From: Enterococcus sp. DIV1094
GTDB lineage: Bacteria; Bacillota; Bacilli; Lactobacillales; Enterococcaceae
NCBI RefSeq assembly: GCF_017316305.2
Contig: NZ_CP147250.1
Span: 2,231,001-2,295,000, forward strand
Direction of reading: 5' to 3'
DNA length: 64,000 nucleotides
Shown: in pieces, positions 46,751 to 56,541 of the stretch
How the letters are laid out: each line of letters opens with the position of its first letter
Numbering within the stretch: position 1 is the first letter of the stretch
Position numbers and translations under genes: made by a program
Notes under the pieces: generated by a model
Database searches by the model: none
Seen by the model: only the letters and a program-made list of their open reading frames with translations
Told to the model about the DNA's origin: nothing

Positions 46751-47620
46751 ATGGCTTTATTCAAAAAGAAAAAATACATTCGAATCAATCCTAATCGAGA
46801 AATCAAGCCAACAAATGCGCCGTCGGTCCCTGATAATATGTGGGCGAAATGTCCCAATTGCAAGCATATTATCTATACGAAAGATATCGGGGAAGAAAAA
46901 GTTTGTCCACATTGCAGTTACAATTTTAGGATCGGTGCGTGGCAACGATTAGCGCTGATCATCGATGAGAAAAGTTTAGAAGAATGGGATACGGACTTGG
47001 TCACCAAAGATCCACTTGATTTTCCTGATTATCAAAAAAAAATCAGCAAGATGCAAGAAAAAACTGGCTTACATGAAGCAGTTTTAACTGGTCAAGCGAC
47101 CATCGAAGGCATTCCATTTGCTATCGGTGTCATGGACCCTAATTTTATCATGGGAAGCATGGGAACGATCGTGGGCGAAAAAATCACACGCTTATTTGAA
47201 CGTGCCGCGGCGAAACAATTGCCTGTCGTATTATTTACTGCCTCTGGAGGCGCTCGTATGCAAGAAGGAATCTTTTCTCTAATGCAAATGGCCAAGATCT
47301 CAGCAGCTGTCAAACGTCACAGCAACAAGCAGCTATTTTACTTGACGGTATTGACAGATCCAACGACTGGAGGAGTCACTGCCAGCTTTGCGATGGAAGG
47401 GGATGTCATCTTAGCTGAACCACAAAGCTTGATCGGCTTTGCGGGACGCCGAGTGATCGAACAAACGATCAAACAGGAACTACCTGAAGACTTCCAAAAA
47501 GCTGAGTTTTTACTCGAGCATGGTTTTGTGGATCAAATCGTTCCAAGAAAAGAACTCAAGCAGACGATCCATCAATTACTAGAATTGCATACGCAGAAAG
47601 GATGGATCAACCATGAATAA
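46751..47620 (+). CDS. accD: acetyl-CoA carboxylase carboxyltransferase subunit beta
   Basis: AccD with AccA transfers the carboxyl group to acetyl-CoA. The 289-residue protein has the zinc ribbon CPNC...CPHC (about residues 36-58) and the crotonase-type GGARMQEG and [15 protein letters not shown] motifs. It overlaps accA by 8 bp, which helps equal synthesis of the two subunits. Confidence 0.97.
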   Translation: MALFKKKKYIRINPNREIKPTNAPSVPDNMWAKCPNCKHIIYTKDIGEEKVCPHCSYNFRIGAWQRLALIIDEKSLEEWDTDLVTKDPLDFPDYQKKISKMQEKTGLHEAVLTGQATIEGIPFAIGVMDPNFIMGSMGTIVGEKITRLFERAAAKQLPVVLFTASGGARMQEGIFSLMQMAKISAAVKRHSNKQLFYLTVLTDPTTGGVTASFAMEGDVILAEPQSLIGFAGRRVIEQTIKQELPEDFQKAEFLLEHGFVDQIVPRKELKQTIHQLLELHTQKGWINHE

Positions 47621-48398
47621 AACTGCTCATGATATCGTCCAACTGGCACGTGCAAAAGATCGTTGGACAAGTCTTGATTTCTTTGAAACGATTTTTGAAG
47701 GCTTCCAAGAGTTTCATGGTGATCGCTTATTTGGTGATGATGAAGCTGTCGTTGGAGGAGTGGCGAAATTAGCCGGCAAACCAGTGACTGTCATTGGTAT
47801 CCAAAAAGGCCGAGACTTGCAAGAAAACATTCGTCGGAATTTCGGTTCTCCTCATCCAGAAGGTTACCGTAAAGCACTACGTTTGATGAAACAAGCAGAA
47901 AAATTCAATCGTCCGGTCGTTACGTTGATCAATACAGCGGGTGCCTATTGTGGAATCGGCGCAGAAGAACGTGGCGAAGGAGAAGCGATTGCCCGTAATC
48001 TGTTAGAAATGTCTGATTTGAAGGTGCCGATCATCAGTATCATTATTGGTGAAGGCGGTAGTGGAGGCGCATTAGCCTTGGCGTTAGCCGATGAAGTCTG
48101 GATGTTAGAACAAACGATCTATGCAGTTTTATCACCAGAAGGATTTGCTTCGATTCTTTGGAAAGACGGCAGCCGAGCTGCTGAAGCCGCTGAATTGATG
48201 AAAGTTGCCGCTGGTGAATTATTAGAATTAGACGTCATCGATCGCGTGATTCCAGAAACATTCAACGGGGAGCCGTTAAGCAAAGAAAAAGTCGCTCGCA
48301 TGATGCAAAAAGCATTGATCGAAAAACTGACCGAACTTTGCCAGAAACCCACCGATGAATTGATCGAACAACGCTACCAACGTTTTCGTAAATATTAA
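47613..48398 (+). CDS. accA: acetyl-CoA carboxylase carboxyltransferase subunit alpha
   Basis: The alpha subunit has 261 residues, short compared with the E. coli form as is usual in lactic-acid bacteria. It has the [15 protein letters not shown] and [17 protein letters not shown] motifs. It is the last gene of the FAS operon and is followed by an intrinsic terminator. Confidence 0.97.
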   Translation: MNKTAHDIVQLARAKDRWTSLDFFETIFEGFQEFHGDRLFGDDEAVVGGVAKLAGKPVTVIGIQKGRDLQENIRRNFGSPHPEGYRKALRLMKQAEKFNRPVVTLINTAGAYCGIGAEERGEGEAIARNLLEMSDLKVPIISIIIGEGGSGGALALALADEVWMLEQTIYAVLSPEGFASILWKDGSRAAEAAELMKVAAGELLELDVIDRVIPETFNGEPLSKEKVARMMQKALIEKLTELCQKPTDELIEQRYQRFRKY

Positions 48399-48414
48399 GA
48401 AGATTTTTGATTTA

Positions 48415-48444
48415 AACTGTAGAGAATTTACTCTACAGTTTTTT
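48415..48444 (+). terminator. FAS operon terminator
   Basis: AACTGTAGAG (48415-48424) pairs perfectly with CTCTACAGTT (48431-48440), followed by T residues. Confidence 0.92.
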
Positions 48445-48632
48445 CTGATTTATCATATGAAGCTATAGTAATTGGTTTATGATTTGTATATTTAACGTGA
48501 TTATTTGTGTGGTTTACTAGTTAAAAAAAGAAATAAATTAGGATAAACATATATTTTTTTGATAATAACTTGTTTTTATAGTTGTTTTACGAGTTAAATG
48601 ATAAAACAAGTAGTTGTATGGGTGGTTAGATA

Positions 48633-48803
48633 ATGTATTCTAATTTAGATGGACTTTTTATTGTTGATGAAATAATTGCAAATAAAAAAATGAATGATAT
48701 TTATTGGAAGAATGATATTAAAGACAGAGAATATGCTAAACATCTAAGATTTAAAACTATTCTCAGGCAACTCAAAGTGTATTTAGAAAATTACATAGAA
48801 TAA
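48633..48803 (+). CDS. small hypothetical protein in an AT-rich island
   Basis: This 56-residue open frame starts MYSNLDGLFIVDEIIANKK and ends QLKVYLENYIE. GGGTGG lies seven bases before the ATG. It is rich in Lys, Asp, Ile and Asn and predicted helical, without a signal peptide or membrane segment. An inverted repeat (CTTGTTTTTAT at 48569-48579 and ATAAAACAAG at 48601-48610) stands just upstream. Base composition is more AT-rich than the neighbouring operon, which may mark recent acquisition. The family is unknown; a small regulator or immunity-type protein is possible. Confidence 0.4.
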   Translation: MYSNLDGLFIVDEIIANKKMNDIYWKNDIKDREYAKHLRFKTILRQLKVYLENYIE

Positions 48804-49084
48804 TATGGTATAAAAAAATAAAAACTACTAGGCTATTGTGTAATCAAATATACCAGTTAAAAGAAAGTTACGGTGGGGCTGTCTGTTTTAATTTATCCTG
48901 AAGTCAAATAGCTGATTAACAACACGAAAAAAAATAATATCATCCAAAATATTTTGTTTACTATTACTCCCTTTATATTCGCTATAGATCCATTATAGTC
49001 AGTTTATTCTCTATAATCACAATCAAAATTATTTTTTGTTATTTTTAAAAAGTGTGATATCCTTTTTTAAAAGGAGTTGATAGT
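48804..49084. other. AT-rich intergenic region with a tiny hydrophobic frame
   Basis: No ordinary gene is visible. On the minus strand, bases 48893-48964 encode about 23 hydrophobic residues (NKIFWMILFFFVLLISYL core) ending in TSG before a stop. AGGGAG lies just upstream, but no canonical start is well placed: the only ATG (48943) is internal. A TATAAT-like box on the same strand lies at about 48991-48996. The lipoprotein gene on the plus strand has AAAGGAG before its GTG. Confidence 0.25.
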
Positions 49085-49588
49085 GTGTTTAGAAAATCAT
49101 TTAATGTTCTTTTTTGCGGAGTGTTGTTTTCTATGTTGCTATTTTTTAGTGGCTGCTCTAAATCGGATGAGGATCAATTAAAAAACGCCGAGATCGTTCA
49201 AGTAACGAATGGTGGAACTTTACAAAACAGAGGAAGTTATACCCTTAAAGAGGGGAATTTAGGAATCATGAAAGAAATCCAACTGGCACAAAACCTTGAT
49301 CAAGATCCCGCAGATTTAAAACTATCAAGCAGTGAAGAACAAGAAATCAAAAGTTTGCTGACACCTGATTTTACAACCGCAGAACAAGAACTAAAAACGA
49401 CTGAACTTTTTCAAACGTTTGTTAAAGAAATCAAACATGTCACAGTTGAAGTCAATCAGGAGAAGAAAACGACAACATTAGTCGGGAAGGATTATCGAAA
49501 AGAATTCTCTTGGGTAGATGAAAGTGGGAATCGTTTAGCTGACTCACATAAGATTGAATATAGTTTTGTGTCAGAGGATGGGGAATAG
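49085..49588 (+). CDS. putative lipoprotein
   Basis: This 167-residue protein has a signal peptide with a lipobox FFSGC, so lipidation at Cys24 and surface anchoring are expected. The mature part is charged and hydrophilic with no recognised domain. A GTG start follows AAAGGAG. The IS copy 2 is inserted 28 bp after its stop, between the gene and the next terminator-like hairpin, so its transcript end has been changed. No binding or enzymatic role can be inferred. Confidence 0.7.
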   Translation: MFRKSFNVLFCGVLFSMLLFFSGCSKSDEDQLKNAEIVQVTNGGTLQNRGSYTLKEGNLGIMKEIQLAQNLDQDPADLKLSSSEEQEIKSLLTPDFTTAEQELKTTELFQTFVKEIKHVTVEVNQEKKTTTLVGKDYRKEFSWVDESGNRLADSHKIEYSFVSEDGE

Positions 49589-49616
49589 TTGAGTAAAGAA
49601 AAAATCTGAATAAAGA

Positions 49617-51133
49617 GGCTCTTTGTCAATAAGGACTGATGAGTGCAATCAAGTGAAATCCGGAAGAAGAAGTGAACACTTCTTCTCCGGATTTTCTTCG
49701 TTATTTGACGTGAATGACTTGATTCGTCAAAAAGATTCGGATGCGCATGTTCTCAAATGATTTAAAGCCATAAGACACTCGTTTGAGTGTTTTGATGTGG
49801 GTGTTTTTTGCTTCAATTTTCCCATTAGAGTAAGGATAAATCAAAGAATGACGAATCCCTTCTTCATAGCTCAGAAGATTTTGTAGTTTTAGCCGAAATT
49901 CTTTATCTAATGTTTCTGGTAACTGATGCAAGAGAGTGAAAAATGACTCGTGGTCTTTGTCACGAAAGGCATCCGCTAGTTCATGGAACGCTTGATAGGC
50001 GACTTTCAAGGCAGTTGAAGCACTTAATAAACGGTCAAGCACCATGGCTTCTGTCAGGTAAGGATACTTTGGGGCACGAAAGCTACGCCAAGTTTTATAT
50101 TCTGTGTGGTTGATATTCTTCCGATTTTTGGTGAGTAAGCGCCAATGGCTTTTTAATTTCCTTGGCATTGTCCGATTGCCCGAAGCAATCAGGCGTTTCA
50201 TTTCACGGACACGAAAATCTTGGAACGCTTGATTCATGTGTTTGATCACATGAAAACGATCAATGACCAGTTTGGCATGAGGAAATACTTTTTTTGTTAG
50301 TTGAAAATACGCCGCATTCATATCAGTAACTAAATAGTCGACGTCAGATGGATTCACACATGTCTGGAAATAAGTGGTCAACCGAGACAATTTTCGAGTG
50401 GGTAAGATATCAACTAATTGCCCGGTTTCCCCATCGGCACAAATAAAACTCATCTTATCTTCTGAGGATACATGGGAACGAAATTCATCGACCATCAATA
50501 CTTTGGGCAGGTGGCGCTTGGCTTGTTTTGGTAAATAGGTTTTTAACGACTTCAAAATACGCGTCACCGTTGGAATAGACACCTGGCAATGCTTTGCGAT
50601 AAAAGATAAGGAGACCTTTTCGGTGAGTAAAGCAATGATTTTCATTTTTACATGCTCGGCAATCGAATGATTTGGCCGAACAAAATAGCTTTGGGCTGTC
50701 CAATGGGTATGGCAGTTTCTACAGTGATAACGTTGTTTCTTCAGCCGCATGATTAGCGGTAAATGGTTGAATTGATCGAAACGAATGCAGGTCATTTTCT
50801 TGCCATTTTTGACAATGACCGTTTTCCCCTTCGAATCTCTCACGGCAGAGCCACAAGTCAAACAAGCAGAAGTAGGAGGAGCTAACACTGCGTCAATAAC
50901 TAAAGTATTGGTTTGATGGAACGTTTCGTAAGAAACATCTTGGATGGTTAAATATTTATCTGTTAATCGGAGCATTTTTTTGATAGAATTTTCCATAGAG
51001 CATATCGTCCTCTCAGTTGTTTATTTTGTGGTGATTTAATCATACTAGAGAACGATATGTTTTTTAATACCCAAAAAGAAAAAGTGGACTGACGAATCAG
51101 AATTGATTCATCAGTCCACTTTATTATAGAGCC
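49617..51133 (-). mobile_element. ISL3-family insertion sequence, copy 2 (1517 bp)
   Basis: Same length, ends and transposase as the copy at 27491-29007, but inverted. The flanking target duplication is AATAAAGA (49609-49616 and 51134-51141). Terminal repeats begin GGCTCT at both ends. The intact duplications at both copies show that each inserted independently and that no inversion between them has occurred since. Confidence 0.95.
49701..50996 (-). CDS. ISL3-family transposase, copy 2
   Basis: The translated protein of 431 residues is the same as that of copy 1, with zinc-ribbon, helix-turn-helix and DDE motifs intact. Such identity within one window implies recent transposition or gene conversion. 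Confidence 0.96.
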   Translation of the reverse strand: MENSIKKMLRLTDKYLTIQDVSYETFHQTNTLVIDAVLAPPTSACLTCGSAVRDSKGKTVIVKNGKKMTCIRFDQFNHLPLIMRLKKQRYHCRNCHTHWTAQSYFVRPNHSIAEHVKMKIIALLTEKVSLSFIAKHCQVSIPTVTRILKSLKTYLPKQAKRHLPKVLMVDEFRSHVSSEDKMSFICADGETGQLVDILPTRKLSRLTTYFQTCVNPSDVDYLVTDMNAAYFQLTKKVFPHAKLVIDRFHVIKHMNQAFQDFRVREMKRLIASGNRTMPRKLKSHWRLLTKNRKNINHTEYKTWRSFRAPKYPYLTEAMVLDRLLSASTALKVAYQAFHELADAFRDKDHESFFTLLHQLPETLDKEFRLKLQNLLSYEEGIRHSLIYPYSNGKIEAKNTHIKTLKRVSYGFKSFENMRIRIFLTNQVIHVK

Positions 51134-51149
51134 AATAAAGAATGATATA

Positions 51150-51178
51150 AGCTGAGACCTAGTACTCGGCTTTTTTTT
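51150..51178 (+). terminator. terminator downstream of IS copy 2
   Basis: GCTGAG (51151-51156) pairs with CTCGGC (51165-51170; one G-T pair), followed by eight T residues. Before the insertion it probably ended the lipoprotein transcript. Confidence 0.75.
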
Positions 51179-51340
51179 CATTACCTGAAGCAAAGGATGG
51201 AAATAAATATTCTTTATTCGCTAGTATTATTCATTTTAAAAGCATAAAATCGAAATAAATTAAATAAATATACAAAAAATAGTTTATTTTTGAAATTTTC
51301 ATGCTATAATGACAGAACAAAATGAATAAGGGGCGAGACA

Positions 51341-52159
51341 ATGAAAAAGATTTCAGGAATTATTTTATTTTTAGTTACAACATTCGCATTAGGCGCTTGT
51401 GGGAATGGGAATGCAGCTGAATCAACCGATCAATTGACGGCGATCAAAGAAAGTGGAGTATTGAAAGTTGCGACGTCTGCTGATTATGCGCCGTTTGAAT
51501 TTCATACGATCGTTGATGGGAAAGATCAAATCGTCGGATCGGACATTGATTTAGCAAATGCTATTGCCGATGAACTTGGTGTGAAACTGGAGCTTTCAGA
51601 TATGAGTTTCAATACAGTGTTAGCCTCTTTAAAAGAAGGAAAAGCCGATGTAGCGATCTCAGCAATCTCAGCGACTGAAGAACGCAAAGAACAATTTGAT
51701 TTCACCGACAACTATTACAATCCGCCACAAGTGCTCGTGATCAACAAAAAAGACCAAGGTACATTAACAAGCATGGATAGCTTGGCAGGTAAGAGCTTAG
51801 GTGCGCAAAAAGGTTCGATCCAAGAAGCAGTGATCAACGAACAAATCAAAGAGGCTAAAGTAGTTACGATCGACAAGGTGCCAAATATGGTGATCGAGAT
51901 CAATCAAGGTTCACTTGATGGAATGGTCGTTGAACAGACGATCGCCGAAGCTTATATCGCTCAAAATCCTAACTTGGTGATCGCTGATATCCCTTTGGAA
52001 CAGTCAGACGATGAAGCCTTTGCTATTGCTTTACCAAAAGGTAGTACCGAATTACAAGAAGAGTTGAATCGCATCATCAAAAAGTTGAGCGATGAAGGCA
52101 AGATCGATGAATTTATCAAAAAAAATCATGAATTAGCTGAACAAACAGCGACAGAATAG
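51341..52159 (+). CDS. amino-acid ABC transporter substrate-binding lipoprotein
   Basis: This 272-residue family 3 solute-binding protein has a lipoprotein signal (FALGACGN) and the typical GVLKVATSADYAPFEF and VGSDIDLANAIADELG motifs. It captures a polar amino acid; arginine, lysine, histidine or glutamine are possible but cannot be chosen. The gene heads a three-gene transporter operon. A probable -10 is TATAAT at 51305-51310. Confidence 0.94.
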   Translation: MKKISGIILFLVTTFALGACGNGNAAESTDQLTAIKESGVLKVATSADYAPFEFHTIVDGKDQIVGSDIDLANAIADELGVKLELSDMSFNTVLASLKEGKADVAISAISATEERKEQFDFTDNYYNPPQVLVINKKDQGTLTSMDSLAGKSLGAQKGSIQEAVINEQIKEAKVVTIDKVPNMVIEINQGSLDGMVVEQTIAEAYIAQNPNLVIADIPLEQSDDEAFAIALPKGSTELQEELNRIIKKLSDEGKIDEFIKKNHELAEQTATE

Positions 52160-52170
52160 AGGGAAGCCGT

Positions 52171-52860
52171 GTGAATTTTTCGTTTTTAGATAAATACTTA
52201 CCCTATTTTCTATCAGGTGCGGTTGTTACGATCGTGATTTCGATTTTGACTGTCATCTTTGGAACGTTGATTGGTTTAGCAATGGCATTGATGAAGCGCT
52301 CAAAAGTCAAGCCTTTGAATTGGTTGGCTAATAGCTATATCGAATTATTGAGAGGCACACCGATGTTGTTGCAGATCATGATCGGGTTCATTCTATTACA
52401 ACGTTTCTTTCCAGCTGTTGACTGGTCAGTAGGTATTTTGACGATCGACTTAGGTCGTTTGATACCTGGAATCATCGTTTTATCACTAAATTCTGGCGCA
52501 TATGTTGCTGAAATCATTCGTGGAGGAATCGCGGCTGTCAATATGGGACAAACAGAAGCATCCTATTCGTTAGGGTTACGTCCCATACAAGCGATGCGTT
52601 ATGTCATTTTCCCACAAGCGTTGAGAAATATTTTGCCACCATTAGGAAATGAGTTTGTCACATTGATCAAAGATTCTTCCCTGCTGACAGTGATCGGTAT
52701 CAATGAATTGATGGGATCTGCTCAAATCGTGATCTCAAACTCTTATATCCCATTAGAACCTTATTTTATTGCCGCAGGGTTATACTTCGTTATGACTTTT
52801 GTGACTTCGCGGTTGTTGAGTAGTTGGGAGAAAAAACTCGGTAAAGGGTATCAACGTTAG
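52171..52860 (+). CDS. amino-acid ABC transporter permease
   Basis: This 229-residue membrane protein of the HisMQ type has five helices, the family signature [19 protein letters not shown] and the EAA loop motif [26 protein letters not shown] (in parts: EASYSLGL and IFPQALR). It starts with GTG after GAGGGA. It forms the membrane channel with the neighbouring binding protein and ATPase. Confidence 0.95.
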   Translation: MNFSFLDKYLPYFLSGAVVTIVISILTVIFGTLIGLAMALMKRSKVKPLNWLANSYIELLRGTPMLLQIMIGFILLQRFFPAVDWSVGILTIDLGRLIPGIIVLSLNSGAYVAEIIRGGIAAVNMGQTEASYSLGLRPIQAMRYVIFPQALRNILPPLGNEFVTLIKDSSLLTVIGINELMGSAQIVISNSYIPLEPYFIAAGLYFVMTFVTSRLLSSWEKKLGKGYQR

Positions 52861-52873
52861 GAGAGAACAACGT

Positions 52874-53608
52874 ATGGAAAAATCAATATTGACGATCAAG
52901 CAGTTAAATAAATCATTTGCAGAAACAGAAGTGTTGAGAGGTATTTCTACTACTATTTCAGCAGGCGAGGTCGTGGTGATCATCGGCCCTTCAGGTTCAG
53001 GAAAAAGTACGTTTCTCCGCTGTTTGAATCTACTCGAATCTCCTACATCGGGTACGGTGGAGTTTGAAGGAACGGACATCACGCATAAACAGCATGATAT
53101 TTTTAAAACAAGAGAAAAAATGGGGATGGTTTTTCAGCAATTCAATTTATTTCCCAATATGACAGTATTAGAAAATATCACTTTATCACCAATCAAGGTG
53201 AAAAAAATGCCAAGAAAAGAAGCCGAAGCGATTGCTTTGGAGCTATTGGCAAAAGTCGGATTGTCAGACAAAGCGGCTGCATATCCGTACTCTTTATCAG
53301 GCGGACAGCAACAGCGGATTGCGATTGCGCGAGCGTTGGCGATGCAACCTGATGTCATGTTGTTCGATGAACCTACTTCGGCGCTTGATCCAGAAATGGT
53401 CGGTGAGGTGCTCTCCGTTATGTTGCAATTAGCACAAGAAGGAATGACGATGGTTATTGTCACTCATGAAATTGGCTTTGCAAAAGAAGTGGGGGATCGG
53501 ATCATTTTTATGGATCAAGGACAGATCCTTGAAGAAGGAACACCTGACGAAGTATTTGAACGAACGAGTCATCCTCGGACGATCGATTTCTTAGCAAAAG
53601 TCTTATAG
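52874..53608 (+). CDS. amino-acid ABC transporter ATP-binding protein
   Basis: This 244-residue ATPase has the Walker A motif [10 protein letters not shown]-loop [16 protein letters not shown], signature [15 protein letters not shown], Walker [14 protein letters not shown] and the H-loop His. It energises the transporter. It is the last gene of the operon. Confidence 0.96.
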   Translation: MEKSILTIKQLNKSFAETEVLRGISTTISAGEVVVIIGPSGSGKSTFLRCLNLLESPTSGTVEFEGTDITHKQHDIFKTREKMGMVFQQFNLFPNMTVLENITLSPIKVKKMPRKEAEAIALELLAKVGLSDKAAAYPYSLSGGQQQRIAIARALAMQPDVMLFDEPTSALDPEMVGEVLSVMLQLAQEGMTMVIVTHEIGFAKEVGDRIIFMDQGQILEEGTPDEVFERTSHPRTIDFLAKVL

Positions 53609-53920
53609 TCAGAAAAGAGATAAGAGACAGGAAGATTTGGATGCTTGTTTCGAGTCTGCCTGTAGATGATGATTTTTGTCCTCAAGCAATCTAAAAAAAT
53701 GAATACAAAGAATCCCTGTGAAAATCAGCAACCAACTTCCCCAATAATAGGAAACTATTTTGGAAGTTGGTTGCTGGTTTCTTGCCGCTGATTACTTCTG
53801 TCATAACCATACGTAAAAGGTTTGATGTATAGAGGTAGTTTTTTTTTAGATTTTACAGTATAATATGGGGTTGAGGAGTACATTTCGTGCTCCTTCATTT
53901 TTTGCAGATGAGGAGACAAC
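53609..53920 (+). terminator. intergenic region with long hairpin and yqeG promoter
   Basis: No gene is seen. A long near-perfect hairpin (CAGCAACCAACTTCC 53726-53740 with GGAAGTTGGTTGCTG 53762-53776, and an inner AATAG/CTATT stem) lies mid-region; it has a weak T-tail and probably ends the transporter transcript. A -10 element TATAAT lies at 53859-53864 for the next operon. Confidence 0.65.
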
Positions 53921-54448
53921 ATGTTTTCAAATTATAAACCTACATGGATGGTAGAAGCCGTCTATAAAATTACCCCTGCACAACTGAAAAAACTAGGGAT
54001 CAAAGCCGTTTTAACGGATCTTGATAATACACTGATTGCTTGGAATAATCCAGACGGGACAGAAGAATTGTTCAGTTGGATTTTAGAAATGAGAAATGCG
54101 GGTATACCAGTAGTCGTTGTTTCTAACAACAACTCAGAACGGGTAGCTCGTGCAGTTGAAAAATTTGAGCTGCTTTATGTCGCAAGAGCATTGAAACCTT
54201 TACCAGTCGGCATCAATAAAGCGAAGAAAATGTTAGATTTGGCAGATGAGGAGATCATCATGGTCGGTGATCAGATCATGACCGATATTCGTGGCGCCAA
54301 TAGTGCCGGTATCCGTAGTGTCTTAGTCAAACCAATCATTGATACAGATAGTTGGAAGACGAAGTTCAATCGGTTCTGGGAGCGTAAGATCATGAGTTAT
54401 TTAGTAAAGAAACATCCAGATATGGATTGGCGAGGTGGCATTGAATGA
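53921..54448 (+). CDS. yqeG: YqeG family HAD-type phosphatase
   Basis: This 175-residue HAD IIIA phosphatase has motif I DLDNTLIAW, motif II VVVSNNN and motif III VGDQIMTDIRGAN. It is the first gene of the conserved yqeG-yqeH-yhbY-nadD-yqeK-rsfS string and overlaps yqeH by 4 bp. The physiological substrate is unknown. Confidence 0.94.
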   Translation: MFSNYKPTWMVEAVYKITPAQLKKLGIKAVLTDLDNTLIAWNNPDGTEELFSWILEMRNAGIPVVVVSNNNSERVARAVEKFELLYVARALKPLPVGINKAKKMLDLADEEIIMVGDQIMTDIRGANSAGIRSVLVKPIIDTDSWKTKFNRFWERKIMSYLVKKHPDMDWRGGIE

Positions 54449-55554
54449 ACGAAGAATTACAATGTATCGGTTGTGGTGTGATGATCCAAACAGAACACCC
54501 TGATGAGTTAGGCTATACACCAAAAGCCGCGCTTGAAAAAGGGCTGGCAACAGGTGATGTCTATTGTCAACGTTGTTTTCGTTTGAGACATTATAATGAG
54601 ATCCAAGATGTGTCATTGACGGATGATGATTTCTTACGATTACTAAATGAATTAGGGCAAAAAGACGCATTGATCGTGAATGTAGTCGATATCTTTGATT
54701 TTAACGGATCATTGATCCCTGGATTACATCGTTTTGTCGGGAATAATCCAGTCCTTTTAGTTGGAAATAAAGTCGATATCCTACCTAAATCATTGAAAAA
54801 ATCAAAAATGATCCAATGGATGAATGAGCGTGCCCATGAAGCAGGGTTAAGACCTGTCGATGTCTTATTGACAAGTGCGAAAAAAGCACCTGAGATGACG
54901 ACGCTACTTGAGAAGATCGAAGAATATCGTGAAGGCCGCGATGTATATATCGTTGGTGTAACGAATGTTGGGAAATCGACGCTGATCAATCAGATCATCA
55001 AAAACACGGCAGGCGTTCAAGAAGTGATCACCACGTCGCAATTTCCAGGAACGACGTTAGACAAAATCGAGATTCCATTAGATGATGGTCAGTTTTTGAT
55101 CGATACCCCAGGGATCATCCATCGTCATCAAATGGCGCACTATCTAGGCAAAAAAGATTTACGGATCATTGCACCGACGAAAGAAATCAAGCCTAAAGTG
55201 TATCAGCTGAATGAAGGCCAAACACTTTTCCTTGGTGGATTAGCTCGATTCGACTTCATTAGTGGGAAACGTGGTTCATTTATTGCCTATGTATCAAATG
55301 ATGTCAACTTGCATCGGACAAAATTGGAAAAAGCAGATGCTTTTTATGAAAAACATGTAGGTGGCTTATTGCAACCACCACGTCCAAATGAAGTCGGTGA
55401 CTTCCCTGAACTTGTTCGCTTTGAATTTTCTGTCAAAGAAAAGACAGATATCGTCTTTGCAGGACTAGGGTGGATCACTGTGACAGAACCGGCAGTCATT
55501 GCAGGTTGGGCGCCAAAAGGGGTACACGTGTTAAGAAGAAAAGCACTCATTTAA
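54445..55554 (+). CDS. yqeH: ribosome biogenesis GTPase YqeH
   Basis: YqeH is needed for 30S subunit assembly. The 369-residue protein has an N-terminal zinc finger (CIGCG...CQRC) and a circularly permuted GTPase domain, with the NKVD motif (about residue 110) before the P-loop GVTNVGKST (about 170), as expected. It overlaps yqeG and is followed after 15 bp by yhbY. Confidence 0.96.
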   Translation: MNEELQCIGCGVMIQTEHPDELGYTPKAALEKGLATGDVYCQRCFRLRHYNEIQDVSLTDDDFLRLLNELGQKDALIVNVVDIFDFNGSLIPGLHRFVGNNPVLLVGNKVDILPKSLKKSKMIQWMNERAHEAGLRPVDVLLTSAKKAPEMTTLLEKIEEYREGRDVYIVGVTNVGKSTLINQIIKNTAGVQEVITTSQFPGTTLDKIEIPLDDGQFLIDTPGIIHRHQMAHYLGKKDLRIIAPTKEIKPKVYQLNEGQTLFLGGLARFDFISGKRGSFIAYVSNDVNLHRTKLEKADAFYEKHVGGLLQPPRPNEVGDFPELVRFEFSVKEKTDIVFAGLGWITVTEPAVIAGWAPKGVHVLRRKALI

Positions 55555-55569
55555 GAAAGAAGGAAAAGC

Positions 55570-55881
55570 ATGAGTTTAAGAGGAAAGCAAAAACGATTTT
55601 TACGTAGTCAAGCCCATCATCTACAACCGATTTTTCAAATCGGTAAAGGTGGAGTCAATGAAGCGATGATCGTTCAAATCGAAGAAGCCCTTGAAAAAAG
55701 AGAATTGATCAAAGTATCATTGTTACAAAACACAGACGAGATCGCGGAAGATGTGGCACAAGTATTAGAAGAAGCTATCGCCTGTGAAGTGGTACAGATC
55801 ATCGGACGCGTACTTGTTTTATACAAAGCTTCGACCAAAGAAAAATATCAACGGATATCTAAAGAAGTACATGCAATCTAA
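55570..55881 (+). CDS. yhbY: YhbY/CRM-domain RNA-binding protein
   Basis: This 103-residue single CRM-domain protein has the GKGGVNEAMI (GxxG) RNA-binding loop and associates with pre-50S particles in other bacteria. It is in the yqeG operon. Confidence 0.95.
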   Translation: MSLRGKQKRFLRSQAHHLQPIFQIGKGGVNEAMIVQIEEALEKRELIKVSLLQNTDEIAEDVAQVLEEAIACEVVQIIGRVLVLYKASTKEKYQRISKEVHAI

Positions 55882-55893
55882 GGAGTGACGAAG

Positions 55894-56541
55894 ATGAAAT
55901 CGCAAGCGAGATCCTTTGTTCGACCTCAAGTATTTCCAAAAGAAATGCCCCATCTTTATGAAAAAAGAAAACAGGTGGGGATCTTGGGAGGAACTTTCAA
56001 CCCTGTGCATCTGGCCCATTTAGTCATGGCAGAACAAGCAGGACAGAATTTAGGACTAGACCATGTCTGTTTAATGCCTTCCTATCAACCACCTCATGTG
56101 GATGAAAAGCCAACAATACCGGCAGAACACCGCTTAAACATGCTTGAACTTGCGATCGAAGACAATCCTTTTTTAACGATTGAAACGATTGAGATCGAAC
56201 GAGGTGGCAAGAGCTATACGTATGATACGATGAAGGCTTTGACGCAAAATAATCCGGATACGGACTATTATTTTATCATTGGTGGCGATATGGTCGAATA
56301 TTTGCCAAAGTGGTACAAAATCGATGAATTGTTGACGATGGTCCACTTTGTAGGAATCCACCGTCGCGGTTATCAAGTGGAAACACCGTACCCAGTGATC
56401 TGGGTCGATGTTCCGGAAATCGATTTGAGTTCGACAAAAATACGGCAGAAGATCCAACAAGGTTGTTCAGTCCGTTATTTGGTCCCAGATAAAGTCTTGG
56501 ATTATATTCAGAAAGAAGGCTTGTATCAACATGAATTATAG
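55894..56541 (+). CDS. nadD: nicotinate-nucleotide adenylyltransferase
   Basis: NadD makes nicotinic acid adenine dinucleotide in NAD synthesis. The 215-residue protein has GGTFNPVHLAHLV (nucleotidyltransferase HxGH-type motif) and the C-terminal SSTKIRQ. AAGGAG before the ATG at 55894 supports this start over a GTG at 55885. About 27 residues precede the usual family start, a modest N-terminal extension. It overlaps yqeK by 11 bp. Confidence 0.95.
   Translation: MKSQARSFVRPQVFPKEMPHLYEKRKQVGILGGTFNPVHLAHLVMAEQAGQNLGLDHVCLMPSYQPPHVDEKPTIPAEHRLNMLELAIEDNPFLTIETIEIERGGKSYTYDTMKALTQNNPDTDYYFIIGGDMVEYLPKWYKIDELLTMVHFVGIHRRGYQVETPYPVIWVDVPEIDLSSTKIRQKIQQGCSVRYLVPDKVLDYIQKEGLYQHEL

Noticed and set aside
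27491..51133. A composite transposon formed by the two IS copies.
   Set aside because: Each copy has its own target duplication, and the enclosed genes are core housekeeping genes in expected order, so the copies inserted independently.
51142..51340. A T-box or riboswitch leader for the amino-acid transporter.
   Set aside because: The leader is too short, there is no T-box core sequence, and the only hairpin is an ordinary terminator for the upstream transcript.
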